A DNA stretch of 64,000 bases from Flavobacterium silvaticum (GTDB lineage: Bacteria > Bacteroidota > Bacteroidia > Flavobacteriales > Flavobacteriaceae), in contig NZ_JAAMPU010000107.1 in assembly GCF_012911565.1 (NCBI RefSeq), forward strand, positions 124,001 through 188,000, read 5' to 3'. Below the pieces are notes generated by a model that did not search any database, was not told the origin of the DNA, and was given only the letters and a program-made list of their open reading frames with translations. The first letter of the stretch is position 1. Each line of letters begins with the position of its first letter. The translations under genes were made by a program, and so were the position numbers. This document shows positions 61,404 through 64,000 of this stretch, piece by piece.

Positions 61404-63146
61404 ATGAAAAAGATTCTTTTACTGATTGCAGCCTCGTCTTTGCTGTTTTCCTGTGATCCGGTTGACGACGGTTCTTCCTCATCCGGACAATCCGACACCA
61501 CATTCCGCCAGAATTTCGGCCCATCGGTTTCCCGCGACTTCATCGGCCAGGTGGTTGATGCATCGAACAGTCCGATTGTATCGGCAACCGTAAAAATCGG
61601 CTCGACGTCTGTGCAAACCGATGTCAATGGTGTTTTCATCATCAACGGGGCATCCGTCAATGAAAAATTCGCTTACGTAACTGCTACCAAAGCTGGTTAT
61701 ATAGATGGTTCGCGTTCGTTGGTTCCGACATCGGGCAAAAACAATGTAAAGATTATGCTGATCGAATCGGGTTCGCTTCAAACCGTGCATTCCGGAGAAG
61801 CCAGCGAAGTTTCTATTTATTCCGGAACCAAAGTCAATTTCGATGGTTCTTTCGAGGATGAAAACGGAATTGCCTATTCGGGAGATGTCGCTGTTTCCCT
61901 GTTCCATCTCACGCCATCAAATCCGGATGTTTCAAGCCTGATGCCGGGAATGCTCTATGCCGAAACAGCTACCGGAAGTGAGGCCGTTTTACAGACTTTC
62001 GGGATGATCAACGTTGAACTGCGCGGATCTGCAGGGCAAAAACTTCAGATTGCAGAAGGCCATACAGCACAGATTACGTTACGGATTGACGACGATCAAC
62101 TGGCAAACGCACCAGCTACGATTCCATTATGGCATTTCGATGAAGAAGCCGGTTGGTGGAAAGAGGATGGACAGGCTGCGAAACAGGGGAATTATTATGT
62201 GGGGAATGTTGGGCATTTTTCGTGGTGGAATTGTGATGCGCCGTTTCCGACGATAGCTTTAACGGTCACTATACAAGACGCTACCGGCCAACCTGTAGCA
62301 AATGCGGGCGTGAAGATTCAATCTGCGTTAGGCAACAGCGAGATAGGTACTACAAACGAAAATGGTCAGATTTCCGGACAAGTACCATCTAATATGCAGT
62401 TAATGATTGAATTGTTTAGTCCATGCGGCAATGTTGTCAGCACAATGCAGATTAATTCCCTGACCTCAGATACGATTTTGCCACCGATGATCATGTCAGC
62501 GTCAACAACAACTATTGTGCAGGGATCATTGTTGCAATGTGATGGCAATCCAATTACCAACGGTTATCTTATTTACGGGAACGACGTGATTCCATCCACC
62601 ACGGTTCCGGTCACTAACGGCAGCTTCAGTTTTTCGATTCCGACATGTTCAGAGGATAGTGTTATAACAGTATTTGCATATGATGCAAATAATCAGAAGT
62701 CTACAGGTAATATACTTTATACTATCCAATCCATCCCTATCACAAATCTAGGAAGCATCCCCGTTTGTTCAAGTGATAGTGAATACTGGTCATATCAAAT
62801 TGATGATGGACCAGTTATACTGAATCCAGGAGGTGAATTCTCATTGCTATACTCCAATAATGTAGTCCACTATTTTAGTTTTGGCTTTTCAAATGCTCAG
62901 CAAACCGGATTTGAAATTTATAGTCCCGAGGCCACAGTCGGTACTTACACAACTGCTGACAATTTTAACATCACAGGCGAGTCAAATGGTATTACAGTTA
63001 ATGCCAGCACGCCTAATACGTTATTATTTGTTATTAGTTCGGCATTATTAGGAGGATATGTCGATTTAACCATCAACGGCACTTTTCAAGATTCGCAAGG
63101 AGTATGGCACACATTAAACGTAACCGCTCATAGATGGCTGTACTGA
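61404..63146 (+). CDS. Lipoprotein with carboxypeptidase-regulatory-like domains
   Basis: A 580-residue lipoprotein (lipobox LLFSCDP, Cys17). It has a carboxypeptidase-regulatory-like beta-sandwich (about 47-112; IGQVVDASNSPIVSATVKIG...TDVNGVFIINGA), a middle region with a WWNCDAPFPT block (about 275-285) and a second similar beta domain (about 289-345). The rest is beta-rich and unassigned. It is likely exposed at the outer membrane surface. The 40-bp tandem array lies just upstream. Confidence 0.75.
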   Translation: MKKILLLIAASSLLFSCDPVDDGSSSSGQSDTTFRQNFGPSVSRDFIGQVVDASNSPIVSATVKIGSTSVQTDVNGVFIINGASVNEKFAYVTATKAGYIDGSRSLVPTSGKNNVKIMLIESGSLQTVHSGEASEVSIYSGTKVNFDGSFEDENGIAYSGDVAVSLFHLTPSNPDVSSLMPGMLYAETATGSEAVLQTFGMINVELRGSAGQKLQIAEGHTAQITLRIDDDQLANAPATIPLWHFDEEAGWWKEDGQAAKQGNYYVGNVGHFSWWNCDAPFPTIALTVTIQDATGQPVANAGVKIQSALGNSEIGTTNENGQISGQVPSNMQLMIELFSPCGNVVSTMQINSLTSDTILPPMIMSASTTTIVQGSLLQCDGNPITNGYLIYGNDVIPSTTVPVTNGSFSFSIPTCSEDSVITVFAYDANNQKSTGNILYTIQSIPITNLGSIPVCSSDSEYWSYQIDDGPVILNPGGEFSLLYSNNVVHYFSFGFSNAQQTGFEIYSPEATVGTYTTADNFNITGESNGITVNASTPNTLLFVISSALLGGYVDLTINGTFQDSQGVWHTLNVTAHRWLY

Positions 63147-63156
63147 TTACAAGATG

Positions 63157-63188
63157 AAAAGCCTCTGCAACAACAGAGGCTTTTTTTA
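63157..63188 (+). terminator. Rho-independent terminator
   Basis: The 11-bp stem AAAAGCCTCTG / CAGAGGCTTTT with a 6-nt loop and a long T tract follows the lipoprotein gene. Confidence 0.92.
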
Positions 63189-63246
63189 TAGTAACACGTA
63201 AATAGATCTTCAAATTAACAAATCGTCAGATTAACAAAAAACAACT

Positions 63247-63768
63247 TTAAATAATCTCCCTTACCTCATTCCGTATAAAAGCCAAAGCCGCCGAACTCGG
63301 GCTTGGGTTATCAAACGATTCGCCCAAAACCTTTTCACGGAATTTATCGGCTTCCGTTATGGAAGCATCCGATGCTGCCTTGCGCAACACCTGTATCGTG
63401 GCGTTCTTGGCAGTCGAAATAAAACCCCAGCATTCGTCCGAAATATAAATCTGTTGTGTCAGGTTATGTTCGAATTCCTGTTCGATCTGCGCAATGACAT
63501 AATCAACGTAATGTGATTTTTCATCAGATATAGGAGTGACGCGGATAAGCAATTTCGCCGGATCGATTCGTTCCAGGAACAACGTCATTCGCTCATAAGC
63601 CTGGAGTTTAAGCGGAAGCGTATCTTTTCTGTTTTGCCTAAGGATCATGAATTTGCGCTTGTTGTCTTCGTTCTCCACGAACATCTGGAAAAAATAATAG
63701 GCTACTCCGCCTGTAATAAGCGCCGGAATGCAATAGAATAAAAGCTCGATGACTTTGTCTGTGTTCAT
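63247..63768 (-). CDS. Membrane-anchored protein of unknown function
   Basis: A 173-residue protein with one N-terminal membrane segment (about 6-28) and a soluble helical domain (LKLQAYERMTLFLERIDPAKLLIRV, DYVIAQIEQEFEHNLTQQIYIS). It resembles a family of uncharacterised Bacteroidetes proteins. The frame is open to 63816, but the ATG at 63768 (MNTDKVIELL) gives a proper anchor. The function is not known. Confidence 0.65.
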   Translation of the reverse strand: MNTDKVIELLFYCIPALITGGVAYYFFQMFVENEDNKRKFMILRQNRKDTLPLKLQAYERMTLFLERIDPAKLLIRVTPISDEKSHYVDYVIAQIEQEFEHNLTQQIYISDECWGFISTAKNATIQVLRKAASDASITEADKFREKVLGESFDNPSPSSAALAFIRNEVREII

Positions 63769-63916
63769 TTTGGTAGAATTTGAACGCAAAAATAGTTCAA
63801 TTAGATAATTGGGCAATTAGAAAATTGGATAATTGGCAAGTCGGTAAAAATCTTAACTTGGGTTTTTATTTGGAGCCGATCCGGAAGGTGAAATACAACA
63901 ACCAGTTTTATATAGT

Positions 63917-64000
63917 ATGCCCCGATTCTTTATACAAGTAATGTTGCTTTCCACCACGATCGGATTTGCCCAAAACAAAATCGAAATTTATTTTGAAACC
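63917..64000 (+). CDS. Start of a secreted protein, cut by the window edge
   Basis: Twenty-eight codons begin with ATG and give a hydrophobic start followed by TIGFAQNKIEIYFET. The signal peptide probably ends after GFAQ. The opening IEIYFET recalls outer-membrane OmpA-like proteins but is too short to name. The gap upstream (63769-63916) has low-complexity ATTAG/ATTGG runs. Confidence 0.5.
   Translation, partial: MPRFFIQVMLLSTTIGFAQNKIEIYFET

Noticed and set aside
63817..63900. Low-complexity ATTAG/ATTGG runs as a repeat element
   Set aside because: Degenerate and AT-rich; such runs are common in flavobacterial gaps, and no fixed unit is seen.

Overview
The window looks like ordinary chromosome from a member of the Flavobacteriaceae, most likely Flavobacterium or a close relative. 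The evidence is a type IX secretion (T9SS) regulator (PorX), several proteins with T9SS C-terminal sorting domains, a surface adhesin followed by PorP/SprF and OmpA-family partners, a fused LpxC-FabZ, and promoters with the Bacteroidetes -7 box TAnnTTTG in place of sigma70 boxes. I see no rRNA, tRNA, insertion sequence, prophage or CRISPR array.

Layout. 0-11 kb: the end of glmM, a flotillin-like SPFH protein, a PLP aminotransferase, an LpxL-type acyltransferase, a rhomboid protease, a SIMPL protein, then porX-tsaE-ald-DUF4258 on the minus strand. 11-27 kb: a PhnB-like protein, a YceI lipoprotein divergent from a membrane-anchored winged-helix regulator, a three-gene adhesin/SprF/OmpA operon, and two large T9SS substrates. 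27-35.4 kb: an HD phosphohydrolase followed by lpxD, lpxC-fabZ, lpxA, efp, a second lpxD-like gene, an NTF2-like gene and sucD; this is a lipid A, translation and TCA block on the plus strand. 35.4-42 kb: mixed housekeeping and small genes (XRE regulators, LamG T9SS protein, prfB, threonine aldolase, aspartyl protease). 42-45.6 kb: a minus-strand cluster ybaB, M50-TPR protein, AraC regulator, Tet(X)-like flavin monooxygenase. 45.8-50.3 kb: oligopeptidase B, a cysteine synthase-like enzyme, a small CPxCG protein, a bestrophin-like channel. 50.3-58 kb: recG followed by an RND efflux operon (MFP, RND pump, TolC). 58-64 kb: an M1 aminopeptidase overlapping a patatin phospholipase, a lipoprotein preceded by a 40-bp tandem repeat, and two small genes at the right edge.

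The least expected structure lies between genes. Four intergenic elements, at about 8.9, 13.6, 36.0 and 45.7 kb, each carry four GTTAC/GTAAC pentamers at an almost strict 15-bp period, the first two normally direct and the last two inverted. One of them abuts the start codon of an XRE-family regulator. Other points are three exact 40-bp tandem units with internal GTGACA/TGTCAC arms, an (AATC)5 tract sitting as a possible 20-nt promoter spacer before a YceI gene, facing promoters at prfB, TGACGAA repeats before the efflux operon, and an 18-nt sequence found directly after three stop codons.

Several gene starts were moved downstream of the longest open frame because a -7 box or family conservation shows that the longer version is unlikely. 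All calls come from reading the sequence and from memory of the families; no search or alignment was run.
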